A DNA stretch of 64,000 nucleotides from JAKZVK01 sp965248255. GTDB taxonomy: Bacteria > Acidobacteriota > Terriglobia > Bryobacterales > UBA6623. The number at the start of each line of letters is the position of its first letter. The first letter of the stretch is position 1. Below the pieces are notes generated by a model that saw only the letters and a program-made list of their open reading frames with translations, made no database searches and was not told the origin of the DNA. The position numbers and the translations under genes were made by a program. The stretch covers positions 2,294,001-2,358,000 of the forward strand of contig CBDFIW010000004.1 in the NCBI GenBank assembly GCA_965248255.1. The letters run 5' to 3'. Shown one piece after another: positions 62,937-64,000 of the stretch.

Positions 62937-64000
62937 TCACGGCTCGGTTGCGCCGGCTTGGCCTTCGCCCTCTTGGAGCGTATGGAAGTCGTCCGGCTTT
63001 AGTTCGGCGAAGGTTTCGACTCGTCCGCTTGGCCAGCGGACCTCGAGTTGATCGACCTTGTCGGCTGCTCCCAACCCGAAGTGAACGCGCATGTCGTTGT
63101 GTGAAAGATAGCTGGCTCCGCTACGCACTTCGGCAGTCTGGGTGACGCTTCCGATTTTGGCCGTGACTCTCGCGCCGATGGCGTCCCGGTTGCTCTTGGT
63201 CCCGATGAGCCGCAGCGTAATCCAGTGGTTGCCTGACACGGTATCGTTCCGAAGAAGGGTGGGCGGTTCGTTCATGTTCACGACCAGCACGTCCGTGTCA
63301 CCGTCGTTGTCGTAATCCGCGAAGGCGGCGCCCCGGCTCGACTTGGCGTCGAGAAGCGGTCCCGCCATGTCGCTGGTCAGTTCTTGGAAGCGGCCGTCTC
63401 CCAGGTTGCGATACACCTGCTTTGGCTCGTGGTACCTGGAATCGATACCGAAGTCGTCGATCTCCGGATAGACATGCCCGTTGGCAATGAACAGATCAGC
63501 AAGACCGTCGTTGTCAAGATCGACGAACGACGTGCCCCAACCGAGATAAGCCCTGGAAGAGGCTCCCAGACCCACCGGAAACGTAACGTCGGTGAAGAAC
63601 GCCGAGCCGTCGTTCTGATAGAGAACATTGGAATCTTGTGAAAAGTTGGTCACAAAGAGGTCGAACGAACCGTCGCGATTGTAGTCCCCGATCGCCACGC
63701 CCATGCTGGCCTGCTCGGTGCCGGCTGCATTAAGGGCCACCCCGGCGAAGAGCCCCTCTTCTGAAAAGGTTCCGTCCTTTTGGTTCACGAAGAGAAAGCT
63801 GGGCTTCGAATCGTTGGCGACGTAGATATCGGGCCAATCGTCGTTGTTGAAGTCGGTGAAAACCACCCCGAAACCATAGAGGGCGGGCTGCCCAACGCCG
63901 GTCTCCTTGCTGACGTCGGAGAACGTGCCGTCGCCATTGTTGCGATAGAGAACGTCGGGTTCCGCTTCGAGGCCGCGGGGTCCGCAGAGCACGTCCCGGC
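62937..64000 (-). CDS. CRTAC1-family FG-GAP protein with ASPIC/UnbV domain, C-terminal part
   Basis: Runs off the right edge; about 354 residues are present. Begins in the window with RDVLCGPRGLEAEPDVLYRN, a typical CRTAC1 stretch. FG-GAP blades follow: FTDFNNDDWPDIYVAND, IGDYNRDGSFDLFVTNF, FVDLDNDGLADLFIANG, FADYDNDGDTDVLVVNM. The end carries the ASPIC/UnbV region: LRLIGTKSNRDAIGARVTAKIG, LSHNDMRVHFGLG and DQLEVRWPSGRVETF. Surface or secreted Ca-binding propeller; function unknown. The signal sequence lies beyond the window. Confidence 0.9.
   Translation of the reverse strand, partial: RDVLCGPRGLEAEPDVLYRNNGDGTFSDVSKETGVGQPALYGFGVVFTDFNNDDWPDIYVANDSKPSFLFVNQKDGTFSEEGLFAGVALNAAGTEQASMGVAIGDYNRDGSFDLFVTNFSQDSNVLYQNDGSAFFTDVTFPVGLGASSRAYLGWGTSFVDLDNDGLADLFIANGHVYPEIDDFGIDSRYHEPKQVYRNLGDGRFQELTSDMAGPLLDAKSSRGAAFADYDNDGDTDVLVVNMNEPPTLLRNDTVSGNHWITLRLIGTKSNRDAIGARVTAKIGSVTQTAEVRSGASYLSHNDMRVHFGLGAADKVDQLEVRWPSGRVETFAELKPDDFHTLQEGEGQAGATEP

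Noticed and set aside
1..64000. CRISPR arrays, tRNA or rRNA genes, prophage modules
   Set aside because: No regularly spaced direct repeats, no cloverleaf or rRNA signature and no phage structural genes were recognised by reading; a covariance-model scan would be the proper test.

Overview
The window looks like chromosomal DNA of an uncultured acidobacterium, most likely of the Solibacter/Bryobacter side. The clues are an NHL-repeat protein ending in what reads as the Solibacter-type C-terminal domain (TIGR03437-like), a carboxypeptidase-regulatory/TonB-type outer-membrane protein, CRTAC1-type FG-GAP proteins, a giant protein kinase with TolB/TPR/ATPase parts, several Tat-exported enzymes, high GC, and many insertion sequences and REP-like palindromes. 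No rRNA, tRNA or CRISPR array was recognised.

Layout. 1-107: start of a LutA-type gene running off the edge. 197-480: REP-like inverted repeats. 684-7858: one ancestral gene of about 2,026 residues (Ser/Thr kinase, two copies of a TolB-TPR module, a STAND/MalT-type ATPase, a TPR tail), now split by an IS630 element (2179-3271) and by a 26-C tract (6681-6706). 8025-9370: an IS481-type element inside a 20-bp inverted repeat. 9522-12432: NHL-repeat exported protein, frameshifted in a C-rich tract. 12566-13730: IS630 element. 14079-26338: mostly ordinary genes (uvrA, a family-4-type uracil-DNA glycosylase, a Sir2 deacylase, a Tat-exported SelA-like enzyme, a CocE-type hydrolase, xerD, a BtuF-like protein, a methyltransferase).

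26635-30514: a leftward operon of a Tat-exported RidA protein, an FG-GAP/HEAT lipoprotein cut by a deleted IS630 copy, and a redoxin-like lipoprotein. 30749-32480: trxA, a glutaredoxin-like gene and trxB. 32615-35601: LytTR regulator, SDR reductase, citrate synthase. 35645-41287: a fused YbbA-YbbP-type ABC exporter divergent from a TesA-type esterase, as ybbA/ybbP and tesA are arranged in E. coli; an IS1202/ISNCY-type element (38949-40537) removed the exporter's start codon. 41417-43810: xseA and an amidohydrolase. 44008-47227: a TRAP transporter whose binding protein is read as one ORF with a DUF2784-like membrane domain. 47596-50205: Ku, a 7Fe ferredoxin, a DsbD-N-like and a TlpA-like protein. 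50370-52666: hisZ-like and hisG. 52836-55601: a Tat-exported enolase-superfamily enzyme and a SAF-domain oxidoreductase. 55741-60651: a second IS1202-type copy sits between two broken genes that it probably helped to join. 60652-64000: terminator, long palindrome, a Sel1-repeat protein and a partial CRTAC1 protein.

Two themes stand out. Insertion sequences have broken several genes, and removing them on paper restores exact reading frames. Several reading-frame breaks also sit in homopolymers (C26, C9TC10, A8, A7), and a C11 tract touches the dctQ start codon. These may be phase-variable or slippery sites, real decay, or assembly error; raw reads are needed to tell which.
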